From NCBI RefSeq assembly GCF_001645185.1, contig NZ_LXTQ01000011.1:434001-498000 (forward strand): a DNA stretch of 64,000 bases, written 5' to 3'. This DNA comes from Methylobacillus sp. MM3. GTDB lineage: Bacteria > Pseudomonadota > Gammaproteobacteria > Burkholderiales > Methylophilaceae. The stretch's first letter is position 1. The number at the start of each line of letters is the position of its first letter. The notes beneath the pieces are model-generated. The model saw only the letters and a list, made by a program, of their open reading frames with translations. It did not search any database and was not told the DNA's origin. Position numbers and translations under genes: made by a program. Shown here piece by piece: positions 9,701-18,856 of this stretch.

Positions 9701-10237
9701 GCCGCGCTCAAGCCGCAGGATCAGCCGCAGCTGCTGGCCGGCGTGGTGGTCGGCTTGCGCGCGCGCATGACTGGCCGCGGCAAGATGGCGTTCGTCACCA
9801 TCGACGATGCCAGCGCGCAAATTGAAGTGGCCGTCGGCAGCGAGCTGTTGATGTCGAGTGCCGCGCTTTTGAAGGAAGACCAGTTGTTGTTCGTCGAAGG
9901 CAAGGTCAGCAATGACGACTTTACCGGCGGTTTGCGTGTCAACGCGCGGCGATTGTTCGACATTGCTTCCGCCCGCAGCGCCTACGCCAGCCTGCTCAGG
10001 CTTTCCTGCAACGGTCAGGCGGATGCGCGCAAGCTGGGCGAATTACTGATGCCATATCGAAAATCCCGCGATACCGAGAGCACGCCCGGCTGCCGCGTGC
10101 AGATCGATTACCGCAATTCCAATGCGCATTGCGAGCTAGCGCTGGGCGATCAATGGCGCGTCGAATTACATGATGAGCTATTGCACGGACTGCGTGCATG
10201 GCTTTCCGAAGAAAACGTCAAAATCCTGTATCATTAG
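6788..10237 (+). CDS. dnaE: DNA polymerase III alpha subunit
   Basis: The replicative polymerase subunit, 1149 residues and full length. The PHP domain comes first (FIHLRCHSEYSVVDG at residue 5 onward). The palm follows, with GPGRGSGAGSLVAY and the catalytic aspartates in MPDFDIDFCMDGRDR. Then come the fingers and tau-binding region, an HhH segment near LIRAGAFDKL, and a C-terminal OB domain (LLAGVVVGLRARMTGRGKMAFVTIDD). No Shine-Dalgarno sequence precedes the ATG, and a -10-like hexamer sits 7 nt upstream. Large antisense frames within it are compositional shadows. Confidence 0.97.
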   Translation: MSDPVFIHLRCHSEYSVVDGMVRIGDYVKRAVQDQMPALALTDLSNLFGAVKFYKAARGKGVKPLIGADIWLENEVNRDQPYRALLLCQNHAGYLRLCELISRAFLENQHRGHAEIRREWFSEGGTEGLILLSGGMAGDIGQALLQDNALIAQELAKQWQRLFPNRFYIELQRAGHPQQEACIARALDLASEMNLPVVATHPIQFLDSDDHKAHEARVCIAEGYVLADRRRPRHFTEQQYFRTQAEMAELFSDIPEALANSVEIAKRCNLSLTLGKNYLPQFPTPNGESLDEFLAVQAHEGLKRRLEVLYPDPEVRESRRAEYEARLDFEVGIIVQMGFPGYFLIVADFINWAKHNGVPVGPGRGSGAGSLVAYSLGITDLDPLRYALLFERFLNPERVSMPDFDIDFCMDGRDRVIEYVRHKYGLEAVSQIATFGTMAAKAVIRDVGRVLDLPFNFVDGIAKLIPNELGISLSDALEKEPQLKERREKEEEVNELLELALRLEGLTRNIGMHAGGVLISPGKITDYSPVYCQQGGESVVSQYDKDDVEAVGLVKFDFLGLRTLTILDMALESTNAQRTAQGLEPLAFETLPLDDKPTFDLLKSANTTAVFQLESRGMKDMLKQAKPDVFEDIIALVALYRPGPMDLIPDFCRRKHGLQKVEYPHPATAPILRETYGIMVYQEQVMQIAQVVAGYSLGGADMLRRAMGKKKPEEMAQQRAIFVEGAEKNGTAPRDAEFLFDLMEKFASYGFNKSHAAAYALVAYHTAYLKKHYPAAFLAATMSADMNNTDSVHIFHDDCIANGLEVLAPDINQSEFRFKPLNEKQVLYGLGAIKGTGWSAIEVILAARRAEGPFKDLFDFCLRLDLRKVNRRVIESLIRAGAFDKLEPNRAALLAGVGMAIEAAEQSGAAAGQNSLFGDMPEVGQHKLPEVPCWPEQEKLQQEKAALGFYFSGHPYVAYRKELSAFVRNNLAALKPQDQPQLLAGVVVGLRARMTGRGKMAFVTIDDASAQIEVAVGSELLMSSAALLKEDQLLFVEGKVSNDDFTGGLRVNARRLFDIASARSAYASLLRLSCNGQADARKLGELLMPYRKSRDTESTPGCRVQIDYRNSNAHCELALGDQWRVELHDELLHGLRAWLSEENVKILYH

Positions 10238-10276
10238 CCCCCTGTTGCAAGCCGATCGCGGCAGACGAGAACATTT

Positions 10277-11245
10277 ATGAAAACAAGCTTCCTAGACTTC
10301 GAACAACCCATTGCCGAGCTCGAGGCAAAAATCGAGGAACTGCGCTACGTGCAGGACGATTCTGCGCTGGATATTTCCGACGAAATCGACCGCCTGCAGC
10401 AAAAGAGCCAAACGCTCACCAAGGACATCTACAGCAAACTTGGCGCGTGGCAGATTTCGCAGGTATCGCGCCATCCGCAACGCCCCTACGCGCTGGACTA
10501 CATCAACGGCCTGTTTACCGATTTCGACGAGTTGCACGGCGACCGCGCCTATTCGGACGATCCGGCCATCGTCGGCGGCATCGCGCGTTTTGAAGGCCAG
10601 CCGGTGATGGTGATCGGCCACCAGAAGGGCCGCGACACCAAGGAAAAAATCTACCGCAATTTCGGCATGCCGCGCCCGGAAGGCTATCGCAAGGCATTGC
10701 GCCTGTTCCGCCTGGCGGAAAAATTCAAGCTGCCGATTATTACCCTGATCGACACTCCGGGTGCCTATCCCGGCATCGGCGCGGAAGAGCGAGGCCAGTC
10801 CGAAGCCATTGCACGCAACCTGTACGTGATGGCCGAACTCAAGACCCCGATCATCGGCGTCATCATCGGTGAGGGCGGTTCCGGCGGCGCGCTGGCACTG
10901 GGCGTGGTCGATCATCTGATGATGCTGCAATATTCCACTTATTCGGTGATCTCGCCGGAAGGCTGCGCCTCCATCCTGTGGAAGAGCGCCGACAAGGCAC
11001 CGGAAGCCGCGGAAACGCTGGCGATCACCGCCGGCCGCCTGAAGACGCTGGGCCTGGTTGATCGCATCGTCTCCGAACCGTTGGGCGGCGCGCACCGCGA
11101 GCCGGAAGTGATGATGCAAACCTTGCGCCGCGCCCTCAAGGACGAGTTGCACATGCTGCAGGTGAAGTCCACTTCCAACCTGCTCGAAGCCCGCCTCGAC
11201 CGACTCATGAGCTATGGCAAGTTCAAAGAAGCCACGGCAAAGTGA
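10277..11245 (+). CDS. accA: Acetyl-CoA carboxylase carboxyltransferase subunit alpha
   Basis: Partners with AccD to transfer the carboxyl group from biotin to acetyl-CoA, the first step of fatty-acid synthesis. The 322-residue protein has the standard N terminus ([19 protein letters not shown]). The crotonase-fold core includes [20 protein letters not shown] and the oxyanion glycine run [12 protein letters not shown]. Its position just after dnaE and overlapping tilS is the common proteobacterial order. Confidence 0.97.
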   Translation: MKTSFLDFEQPIAELEAKIEELRYVQDDSALDISDEIDRLQQKSQTLTKDIYSKLGAWQISQVSRHPQRPYALDYINGLFTDFDELHGDRAYSDDPAIVGGIARFEGQPVMVIGHQKGRDTKEKIYRNFGMPRPEGYRKALRLFRLAEKFKLPIITLIDTPGAYPGIGAEERGQSEAIARNLYVMAELKTPIIGVIIGEGGSGGALALGVVDHLMMLQYSTYSVISPEGCASILWKSADKAPEAAETLAITAGRLKTLGLVDRIVSEPLGGAHREPEVMMQTLRRALKDELHMLQVKSTSNLLEARLDRLMSYGKFKEATAK

Positions 11246-12539
11246 GCTGCCTGAACGTTTAGAGTCCTTTCTTCACGATACCGTCAAGACCGGCCAGACG
11301 CTCGTCCTTGGCCTGTCCGGCGGTCTCGATTCCTGCGTGCTGCTCCATCTATTGGTGAGCGCGCGCAATCGCCATGCATTTCAACTCCGCGCACTACATA
11401 TCAATCACGGCATCAGCCCCAACGCTGATGACTGGGCGGAGTTCTGCGCCGCCTTGTGTGCGTCTTGTGAAGTTGCTTTTTCGGCCGAGTGTGTTCATGT
11501 GCCTCGCGATAGCGGTTTGGGTATAGAGGCTGCCGCACGCGAAGCGCGCTATCGCATATTGCTCGCACAGCCCGCGGATGCCGTCGTACTCGCACATCAC
11601 CGGGACGATCAGGCCGAAACATTGCTATTGCAATTGTTGCGCGGTGCGGGCGTGAAAGGGTTGGCAGCCATGCCGCAGGTTTCCAGCGGTCGCCCCGCAA
11701 TGTTGCGGCCTTTGCTGGATGTGTCACGTAGCGCCCTGGAAGCCTATGCCAACGCGCACGGCTTGCAGTGGATCGAAGACGAAAGCAATCTCGATCTGGC
11801 GTACGACCGCAATTTCCTGCGGCATCATGTCTTTCCCGAAATCGAAAAGCGCTTCCCGGCCTGCCGTACGACGCTGGCGCGCAGCGCCGGCCATTTCGCC
11901 GAAGCAGCCGAGCTGCTGGACGAGGTTGCGGCTGCGGATGCGGCTGTCTACATAAAAGAGGGCGGCCTGGCTATCGCCGGGCTGCGCGTGCTTTCCGGCC
12001 CACGTGGACGCAATCTGCTGCGCTACTGGCTTGCCGGCCATCTCGCTGCGCCGCCCAGCACCCGTCGATTACAGGAGGTGCATCGGCAATTGTTGAACGC
12101 GCGAGCCGATGCGCAGTTGCGTGTGGTGCTGGAAGACGGTGAAGTCAGGCGCTATCGCGAAATGGCGGTATTCGAAAAAAATGCGGGCGCGCAGCCTTTG
12201 CATTGCACCTGGCGGGGCGAACCCGAGATGAAGTTGCCCGGAGGAACCCTGACGTTCGAATGCGCCGTGGGACAAGGCATCTCAGCCAACCACGTTGCAG
12301 GTAGACTTGAAATCCGCTCGCGCTCGGGCGGCGAGCGCTTTCGTCCGGATAGCCGGCGGCCGACACGCAGTTTGCGGCATCTGTTGCAGGAAGCCGGCAT
12401 GCCGCCTTGGGAACGTCAATCCCTGCCGCTGATCTATGCGGCAGACCGGTTGGCGGTAGTGCCCGGCATCGGTGTCGCCTGCGATTTGCAGGCGGCCGAG
12501 GGCGAAGAGGGTTGGATTATCTGCTGGAAGCGCGACTGA
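11214..12539 (+). CDS. tilS: tRNA(Ile)-lysidine synthetase
   Basis: Converts cytidine 34 of tRNA-Ile(CAU) to lysidine, which allows AUA decoding. The ATP-pyrophosphatase P-loop SGGLDS is at residues 35-40. [19 protein letters not shown] is the second conserved ATPase-core block. TilS substrate-binding domains fill the C-terminal half ([19 protein letters not shown]). At 441 residues it is full length. The ATG lies 32 bp inside the end of accA. The 3' end overlaps the convergent tesA gene by 23 bp. Confidence 0.93.
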   Translation: MASSKKPRQSELPERLESFLHDTVKTGQTLVLGLSGGLDSCVLLHLLVSARNRHAFQLRALHINHGISPNADDWAEFCAALCASCEVAFSAECVHVPRDSGLGIEAAAREARYRILLAQPADAVVLAHHRDDQAETLLLQLLRGAGVKGLAAMPQVSSGRPAMLRPLLDVSRSALEAYANAHGLQWIEDESNLDLAYDRNFLRHHVFPEIEKRFPACRTTLARSAGHFAEAAELLDEVAAADAAVYIKEGGLAIAGLRVLSGPRGRNLLRYWLAGHLAAPPSTRRLQEVHRQLLNARADAQLRVVLEDGEVRRYREMAVFEKNAGAQPLHCTWRGEPEMKLPGGTLTFECAVGQGISANHVAGRLEIRSRSGGERFRPDSRRPTRSLRHLLQEAGMPPWERQSLPLIYAADRLAVVPGIGVACDLQAAEGEEGWIICWKRD

Positions 12540-13149
12540 CCGGCTTGCCCAGCATGGGATGCAGGACTGCCCATACGTTATCCAGCAAGTGCTGCTGCGC
12601 TTCGGCTGTGGGATGCAGTCCGTCATCCTGTACCATCTGACGCTTGCCGGCCACCCCATCGAGAAAGAATTCCAGCAAGGGCAATTTGTATTGCTGGGCC
12701 AGTTGTTGGTAGGTGTTGGCGAATTCACGCGTATAACCCGGGCCGTAGTTGGGCGGAATGCGCATGCCGAGCAGCATGACCTTGGCATCCTGCTTGCGCG
12801 CGGCCTCGATCATGGTAGCAAGGTTGCGTTTCATGTCCGGGACAGGAAGGCCGCGCAGGCCGTCGTTGGCGCCGAGTTCGATAATGACCAGTGACGGTTG
12901 CGTCTTCTGCAGCGTGTCGTTGAAGCGCGAAAGGCCGCCGCTGGTGGTTTCGCCGCTAACACTGGCATTCGCGATGCGATGGCTGTAGCCTTTCTCAACC
13001 AGCCGTTGCTGCAACAATTCCACCCATCCCTGGTCTCTAGGGATACCGTACGCAGCCGACAGGCTGTCGCCGTATACGAGGATGGTCGGCGCGGCGAAAG
13101 CCCACAGCGGAAAATTCAATATCAACAACAGGAAAAATCTACGCAACAT
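12517..13149 (-). CDS. tesA: Periplasmic SGNH esterase, thioesterase I/lysophospholipase L1 (TesA-like)
   Basis: A 210-residue secreted lipase/thioesterase. An N-terminal signal peptide ends near AFAA at residue 20. The GDSL block is residues 27-30 (YGDSLSAAYGI, nucleophile Ser29). The block III Asn is in GANDGLRG. The catalytic Asp-His pair is in DDGLHPTAEAQ. In E. coli tesA likewise lies divergent to ybbA-ybbP, as it does here. Its ATG overlaps the ybbA ATG by two bases on the opposite strand, so the promoters of each gene must lie inside the other. Confidence 0.9.
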   Translation of the reverse strand: MLRRFFLLLILNFPLWAFAAPTILVYGDSLSAAYGIPRDQGWVELLQQRLVEKGYSHRIANASVSGETTSGGLSRFNDTLQKTQPSLVIIELGANDGLRGLPVPDMKRNLATMIEAARKQDAKVMLLGMRIPPNYGPGYTREFANTYQQLAQQYKLPLLEFFLDGVAGKRQMVQDDGLHPTAEAQQHLLDNVWAVLHPMLGKPVSRASSR

Positions 13150-13834
13150 GGTTCCGGATTCTCAAGAAAATATCGAAATCGAAGCGACTGGCTTGAGCAA
13201 GCATGTTACCAGCAGCGAAGGCGAACTCGCGATCCTCTCGGATTTCAGCTGCCGCGTGCTGGGGGGCGAAACCGTCGCCATTCTCGGCGCCTCGGGCTCA
13301 GGCAAGTCCACTTTGCTTGGTCTGCTGGCGGGGCTGGATGTTCCCAGTGCCGGCCGCGTTATTTTTCGCAGTGAAGATCTGGCGCAGCTGGATGAAGATG
13401 GCCGTGCCGCGTTGCGTGGCCGCCATATGGGATTTGTTTTCCAGTCGTTTCAGTTGCTCCCGTCGCTGACCGCTCTGGAAAACGTGCTGCTCCCGCTGGA
13501 GCTTGCCGGGGTTGCCGATGCCGACGAGCGTGCGCGTGCGGCGCTGGAAAGGGTGGGATTGACGCCAAGATTGACGCATTACCCGCGTCAACTATCGGGA
13601 GGCGAGCAGCAGCGCGTTGCCATCGCTCGTGCCTTCGCTCCGCGCCCATCGATTCTGTTTGCCGACGAGCCGACCGGTAACCTCGATGCCGCTACCGGGC
13701 AACGCATCATCGATCTGCTATTCGGCCTGAATGCGGAGTCGGGCACGACACTGGTGCTGGTCACGCATGATGCGACGCTGGCCGAGCGTTGCGGGCGCCG
13801 CCTGCATCTGGAAGGTGGCAGGTTGAAGCAATGA
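13148..13834 (+). CDS. ybbA: ABC transporter ATP-binding protein (YbbA-like)
   Basis: A 228-residue ATPase of the LolD/MacB type. It has Walker A GASGSGKST (from residue 47), the Q-loop (FVFQSFQLLPSLTALENVLLP), the signature LSGGEQQR and Walker B ILFADEPTGNLD. ATG 13148 is preferred; an in-frame extension to 13082 would run deep into tesA. It overlaps the permease gene by 4 bp (ATGA). YbbA-YbbP pairs are thought to act on lipids or lipoproteins at the inner membrane, but the substrate is unknown. Confidence 0.9.
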   Translation: MVPDSQENIEIEATGLSKHVTSSEGELAILSDFSCRVLGGETVAILGASGSGKSTLLGLLAGLDVPSAGRVIFRSEDLAQLDEDGRAALRGRHMGFVFQSFQLLPSLTALENVLLPLELAGVADADERARAALERVGLTPRLTHYPRQLSGGEQQRVAIARAFAPRPSILFADEPTGNLDAATGQRIIDLLFGLNAESGTTLVLVTHDATLAERCGRRLHLEGGRLKQ

Positions 13835-16323
13835 GCGGTGATATGACATTTGCGCTCAAACAATTACGTAGCGCCTGGCGTGCTGGCGAGATCCGTGTTT
13901 TGTTGTTTGCACTGGTGCTGGCGGTGGCCGCGATGACTGCTGTGGGGTTTTTCGCCGACCGTATCGAGTCGGCGTTGGGAAGACAGGGCGGGATGCTGCT
14001 GGGCGGGGATCTTGTTGTGGTATCGGATCGCCTTTTGCCTGAAGAATTTACGGCAGAGGCGCACAAGCTCGGCCTGCGAGTTGCACAAACAATGGAATTC
14101 CCCAGCATGATAATGCTGGGCGAAGAGGGGCGTTTGGCCGAAATCAAGGCGGTCAGTCCCACCTATCCATTGCGTGGCAGGTTGACGATCGCCGATGAGC
14201 CGTTTGGAGATGCGCGCAAGGCCGATGGCGTGCCGGCACCAGGTGAAATCTGGATCGAACCGCGCCTTGCCAGCCTGCTTGGCGCCAAAAAAGGCGATGC
14301 GCTGGCCGTGGGCGAGCGGCAGCTAAAAGTCGCTGCGATATTGCAGGAAGAGCCGGCACGCGGCGGCGATATGTTCAGCATCGCCCCCCGCCTGATGATG
14401 AATGCCAACGACGTGGCGAGTACCGGGCTGATCCAGTACGGTAGTCGCGTCCGCTATCGACTGTTATTGGCCGGTGAACCGGCGGCGCTCGACGAGTTCC
14501 GCCAATGGGCGCAGGGTCGGCTTGAACGCGGATCGCGCATTGAGGACGTGAGCGGTGCCCGGCCGGAAATCCGCAGCGCTCTGGAGAAATCCCGTCAGTT
14601 TCTCGGTCTGGCCTCCATGGCGAGCGTGATTCTGTCCATGGTTGCCATGTCGCTGGCTGGTTTGCGTTATGTGCGTCGCCATCTCGATACCTGCGCCTTG
14701 ATGCGCTGTTTCGGCGCTTCGCAAAACCGTATCCTTCAAGTGTTCCTGGTTCAGGCCTTCGTGCTGGGTTTTGCTGGGAGCCTGCTGGGCTGTCTGTTCG
14801 GTTTTGCCGCACAGGAAGTACTGGCCCGTCTGGCTGGCGGCCTGTTTCTCGAAAAACTTCCGGCACCGGGTTGGACGCCAGCCTTCGGTGGCCTGCTTGC
14901 AGGGATGGCGGCCATGCTGGGCGTGATGTTGCCCCATCTGCTGCGCTTGCGCGGTGTGCCGGCCTTGCGCATTCTGCGCAAGGATCTGGGCGAAAACGCT
15001 GTCGTGTCATGGCTGGCCTGGCTGCCGGGCATCGCCGTGATGCTTGGACTGGTGTTCTGGAGCGCGCGCGATGCGAAGCTGGGTTGGATCGTACTGGGCG
15101 GTCTGGTCGCGCTATTGCTGGTGGCGTGCGCAGTGGCTGCCGGAACGGGATATTTGTTACGCCAAGTGGCAGCGACTTCGGGAGGCACCTGGCGCGTCGG
15201 TATCGCCAATCTGTTGCAGCGCCCTGGCGTCGGCATCGCGCAGGTCGCCGGGTTCAGCCTGGGTTTGATGGCGATGGCATTGCTGACCATCGTTCGCGGC
15301 GATTTGCTCGATAACTGGCACGCATCCTTGCCGCCGGATGCACCCAATCGTTTTGTCATCAACATCCAGCCTAGCCAAATGGAGTCGATGCGCCAGTTTT
15401 TCGTGCAGGAGCAACTCGCACCGCCGGAAATTTTCCCGATGGTGCGCGGCCGTTTGGTGGCGATCAACGACCATCCGCTCGATACCGGCCGCTATGTTGA
15501 CGAACGCGCGCGCCGCCTCGCCGAGCGCGAATGGAATCTCTCGGTGGCGGAAACCATGCAGAAGGACAATCGCATCGTCGCCGGTCGCTGGTGGACGGCG
15601 AGCGAACGCGGGCAGACGCTGATTTCGCTTGAAGAGGGCATTGCAACCACGCTGGGCATCAAACTCGGCGACCGGCTCACTTACGACATCGGCGGCCAGC
15701 GCATCGATCTGAAAATCCAGAGCCTGCGCAAGGTCGAATGGGATTCGATGCGCGCCAATTTCTTTGCAGTCACTCCGCCCGGCGTGCTGGAAAAATTTCC
15801 GGCCAGCTATATCACCAGTTTTCATTTGCCGGCGGGCCGCGAGGACGTGCTCAACCGGCTGGTACGCAGCCAGCCCAATCTCACCATCATCGACGTCGAA
15901 GCCATACTCGCGCAATTGCGCGGCATCATGGACCGGATGACGCTCGCGGTGGAATTCGTATTCGCTTTCTGCATGCTGACCGGCATTGCGGTGCTCTACG
16001 CCGCGCTGTCGGCGACGCAGGACGAGCGTATCCGCGAAGTCGCCGTGCTGCGCGTCTTCGGCGCCAGCCGCCGGCAGGTGCGCGCCACGGTGCTTGTCGA
16101 ATTTGCCGGAATAGGCCTGTTGGCCGGGTTGGTGGCTACCATAGGCGCCAGTCTGCTTGCCTGGGTGATCAGCGACCGCCTGCTGCAAATCCCTTATGCC
16201 TTCAATCCGTGGTTGGCGATGCTGACCATCGGTGCCGGACTGCTGCTGGTGCCTGCGGCGGCATGGCTGGGAGTGCGGCGAATTGTGCATGTATCGCCGA
16301 GGCAGGTGCTGCAAAGCGTTTAG
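13831..16323 (+). CDS. ybbP: FtsX-family ABC transporter permease (YbbP-like)
   Basis: An 830-residue permease with the long YbbP architecture. One N-terminal membrane helix (VLLFALVLAVAAMTAVGFF) and a periplasmic domain are followed by two FtsX-type cores (FLGLASMASVILSMVAMSL and the C-terminal block VEFVFAFCMLTGIAVLYAALS). The second core includes the family motif EVAVLRVFGASRRQ. The start ATG 13831 overlaps the ybbA stop. It pairs with ybbA as one transporter. A perfect inverted repeat begins 6 bp after its stop. Confidence 0.9.
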   Translation: MSGDMTFALKQLRSAWRAGEIRVLLFALVLAVAAMTAVGFFADRIESALGRQGGMLLGGDLVVVSDRLLPEEFTAEAHKLGLRVAQTMEFPSMIMLGEEGRLAEIKAVSPTYPLRGRLTIADEPFGDARKADGVPAPGEIWIEPRLASLLGAKKGDALAVGERQLKVAAILQEEPARGGDMFSIAPRLMMNANDVASTGLIQYGSRVRYRLLLAGEPAALDEFRQWAQGRLERGSRIEDVSGARPEIRSALEKSRQFLGLASMASVILSMVAMSLAGLRYVRRHLDTCALMRCFGASQNRILQVFLVQAFVLGFAGSLLGCLFGFAAQEVLARLAGGLFLEKLPAPGWTPAFGGLLAGMAAMLGVMLPHLLRLRGVPALRILRKDLGENAVVSWLAWLPGIAVMLGLVFWSARDAKLGWIVLGGLVALLLVACAVAAGTGYLLRQVAATSGGTWRVGIANLLQRPGVGIAQVAGFSLGLMAMALLTIVRGDLLDNWHASLPPDAPNRFVINIQPSQMESMRQFFVQEQLAPPEIFPMVRGRLVAINDHPLDTGRYVDERARRLAEREWNLSVAETMQKDNRIVAGRWWTASERGQTLISLEEGIATTLGIKLGDRLTYDIGGQRIDLKIQSLRKVEWDSMRANFFAVTPPGVLEKFPASYITSFHLPAGREDVLNRLVRSQPNLTIIDVEAILAQLRGIMDRMTLAVEFVFAFCMLTGIAVLYAALSATQDERIREVAVLRVFGASRRQVRATVLVEFAGIGLLAGLVATIGASLLAWVISDRLLQIPYAFNPWLAMLTIGAGLLLVPAAAWLGVRRIVHVSPRQVLQSV

Positions 16324-16328
16324 CAATC

Positions 16329-16364
16329 GGTTGTTTACAGCCACATTGATGGCTGTAAACAACC
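16329..16364. repeat. Perfect 15-bp inverted repeat after ybbP (terminator or enhancer site)
   Basis: The arms are GGTTGTTTACAGCCA and TGGCTGTAAACAACC around a 6-nt loop (CATTGA). As RNA it would be a strong hairpin, but only a short ATATTTT follows, so it is a mediocre intrinsic terminator. It lies about 130 bp upstream of the start site predicted from the sigma54-like element at 16449, a usual distance for an enhancer bound by an NtrC-class protein. Both readings are possible. Confidence 0.7.
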
Positions 16365-16448
16365 ATATTTTGCGTTAAACTGCCTCTGCAACGGCCATGA
16401 TACTCAGTAAGCATATGAAAAATAACAGATGAAAGTAATTGTTAAATC

Positions 16449-16464
16449 TTGGTACGAAACTTGA
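16449..16464 (+). promoter_or_regulatory. Candidate sigma54 (-24/-12) promoter for the TonB receptor
   Basis: TTGGTACGAAACTTGA matches the sigma54 consensus TTGGCACG-N4-TTGC at all but two fixed positions, with exact spacing. The -12 GC reads GA here, which weakens it. Initiation would be near 16476, about 40 nt before the ATG at 16517. The next gene but one encodes a sigma54-class activator. Confidence 0.45.
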
Positions 16465-16516
16465 TCTATGTAACGGGCTTTTAACAATCGGATTCATCGA
16501 AATCGGGGGAGTACTC

Positions 16517-18829
16517 ATGCAAGACCAAGTTTTTCGTCTGCGGACGATAGCCATGCTGGTGGCGTCCATCTGCGCCGTACCGCAAATCGCTTCGGCAGAA
16601 GTTGTAGAGAGCGAGCGCGTCGAGGTCATCAGCACCACGCCGCTCGCCGGTATCGGCCTGCCTATCGAGCAGGTGCCTGCCAACGTGCAGACCGTAAAGG
16701 GGGAGGAAATGCGCAATCAGCAAAGCCTCACCATTGCCGACTTCATGTCGCAGAACATGAATGGCGTGAATGTCAACGAAACCCAGAACAATCCATTCCA
16801 GCCGAATGTGAATTTCCGCGGTTTCACGGCTTCGCCTCTGCTGGGCACCCCGCAAGGCTTGTCCGTGTTCCAGGACGGCGTGCGCATCAATGAACCTTTC
16901 GGCGACGTGGTGAGCTGGGATCTGATTCCGATGAACGCGATATCCAATATGTCGCTTATTCCGGGCTCCAATCCGCTGTTCGGCCTGAATACCCTGGGTG
17001 GCGCGATTTCCATGCAGACCAAGCGCGGCGCTACGCATCAGGGTGGCGCTGTCGAACTCTCGGCCGGCTCCTGGGATCGCTATAACGCGCAAGCCGAGTT
17101 CGGCGGCGTTGCGGCGAACGGCGTGGATTATTATTTTTCCGGTAACTATTTCGATGAACAAGGCTGGCGTGACGCCTCGCCTTCGGAGGTCAGGCAGATG
17201 TTCGGTCAGATCGGCTGGCAGAGCGAGACCACCGATCTCAACTTGACGATGTCGCTGGCAGATAATGACTTGATCGGCAACGGCCTGGTGCAAAAGGAAT
17301 TCCTGCGCGAACAGGACTGGGACGTGATCAACACCAAGCCAGACCAGACCGAGAACAAGCTCGCATTCCTGAATTTCAACGGCAGCCACTGGCTGAGCGA
17401 CCACACGATGTTCAGCGGCAACATGTACTATCGCAATGCGCGTACGCGCAGCCTGAATGGTGACGTCAACGACGATGTGGATGATGCTAATTTCGACCCG
17501 ACTTGCGTAGACTCTGGAAATCCCGAAGAGGACTGCGGCGGCGCCCTCAACCGCAGCAACTCACGTCGAGTCGGCTATGGCTTTACTGCGCAACTGAACT
17601 TCGATCAAGACCTGATGGGTCACAAGAATCTGTTTATTGCAGGCCTTGGCTACGATCACGGTCGTACCGATTTCCGCCAGTCCAGCGAGTTGGGTGACAT
17701 CACGGCCAGCCGCGGCGTGAGCGGTACCGGGATTTTCAATGACGAAGCAGACGTGAAGTTGCGCGGTGTCAGCAAGACATGGAGCCTGTTTGCAACCGAT
17801 ACGTACTCGTTCAACGACGTCTATCACCTGACCTTGTCCGGCCGCTACAATCATACCAAGGTCGATAACAAGGACAAGCTGGATGGCATCACGCACCCGG
17901 TCGGCGATGAAGAGTCCCTGACCGCTGAACACAGCTTCAATCGCATCAACCCGGCCATCGGCCTCGCTATCACACCGACCAAGGATTTGTCGTTCTACGC
18001 CAGCTATAACGAGGGCAGCCGCGCTCCGACTTCCATTGAGTTGGGATGCGCAAACCCCGATGTGCCTTGCAAGCTTCCCAACGCAATGGCAGGCGATCCT
18101 CCGCTGGATATGGTGGTTTCCAAGACCTTTGAAGGTGGCATTCGCGGCAAGCTGAGTCCTGCACTCGGCTATAGCGCAAGCCTTTATCGCACGCAGAACA
18201 CTGACGACATCCAGTTCATCGCTTCCAGCTCCACGGGAGCTGGCTATTTCGACAACGTCGGCAAAACGCGTCGCGTTGGCGGTGACTTCGGCCTGGATGG
18301 CGAGTTCGGCAAGTTCCGCTGGTTTGCAGGTTACAGCTATGTGAAGGCAACGTACGAGTCCGAGTTCGACCTCGTCAACGAAGTCAACAACAGCGCCGTC
18401 GGCGACGAAATCCATGTCGGCAAGGGCGACAACATCCCGGGCATCCCGCGCCATCAGTTCAAGTTCCGCGGCGAATGGGAAGCGCTTCCGCAGTGGACCA
18501 TCGGTACCAACATCGTGGCCTTCTCCGACCAATATGCGCACGGCAACGAAAACAACGATGACCATGGCGAAGGCGCCAAGGTAGGCGGTTATACCATCGT
18601 CAACCTCGATACCCGCTATCGCTTCGCCGACACCGGCTGGCAAGTGTTCGCCAAGGTCAACAACGTGTTCGACAAGGAGTATTACACCGGCGGCATGCTG
18701 GGCGAAACCTTCTTCGAGGCCGACGGTACTTTCATGGATGGGGACGACGATCGCTCTGTGCTTGTATCCCCAGGAGCTCCTCGCGCAGCATGGGTAGGAG
18801 TTCGCTATGAGTTTGGCGGGAAAAAGTAA
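16517..18829 (+). CDS. TonB-dependent outer-membrane receptor
   Basis: A 770-residue receptor. The signal peptide ends at AEA-type site IASA|E (about residue 30). A likely TonB box lies in the following stretch ESERVEVISTTPL. The plug domain runs from about residue 45 (PIEQVPANVQTVKGEEM), with NFRGFTASPLLGTPQGLSVF and the NPLFGLNTLGGAISMQTK motif. A beta-barrel follows, ending in aromatic VGVRYEFGGKK. ATG 16517 is chosen because GGGGGA sits 6 nt upstream and the signal peptide follows at once. The ligand cannot be told: there is no siderophore, cobalamin or haem gene nearby. It may be controlled by sigma54 and the regulator downstream. Confidence 0.9.
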   Translation: MQDQVFRLRTIAMLVASICAVPQIASAEVVESERVEVISTTPLAGIGLPIEQVPANVQTVKGEEMRNQQSLTIADFMSQNMNGVNVNETQNNPFQPNVNFRGFTASPLLGTPQGLSVFQDGVRINEPFGDVVSWDLIPMNAISNMSLIPGSNPLFGLNTLGGAISMQTKRGATHQGGAVELSAGSWDRYNAQAEFGGVAANGVDYYFSGNYFDEQGWRDASPSEVRQMFGQIGWQSETTDLNLTMSLADNDLIGNGLVQKEFLREQDWDVINTKPDQTENKLAFLNFNGSHWLSDHTMFSGNMYYRNARTRSLNGDVNDDVDDANFDPTCVDSGNPEEDCGGALNRSNSRRVGYGFTAQLNFDQDLMGHKNLFIAGLGYDHGRTDFRQSSELGDITASRGVSGTGIFNDEADVKLRGVSKTWSLFATDTYSFNDVYHLTLSGRYNHTKVDNKDKLDGITHPVGDEESLTAEHSFNRINPAIGLAITPTKDLSFYASYNEGSRAPTSIELGCANPDVPCKLPNAMAGDPPLDMVVSKTFEGGIRGKLSPALGYSASLYRTQNTDDIQFIASSSTGAGYFDNVGKTRRVGGDFGLDGEFGKFRWFAGYSYVKATYESEFDLVNEVNNSAVGDEIHVGKGDNIPGIPRHQFKFRGEWEALPQWTIGTNIVAFSDQYAHGNENNDDHGEGAKVGGYTIVNLDTRYRFADTGWQVFAKVNNVFDKEYYTGGMLGETFFEADGTFMDGDDDRSVLVSPGAPRAAWVGVRYEFGGKK

Positions 18830-18856
18830 GAATGTTCAGTAATTGAGCTATTGACT

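Noticed and set aside
15157-16362. 401-codon minus-strand frame opposite ybbP
   Set aside because: It is a compositional shadow of the permease gene with a His/Arg/Gln-rich translation.
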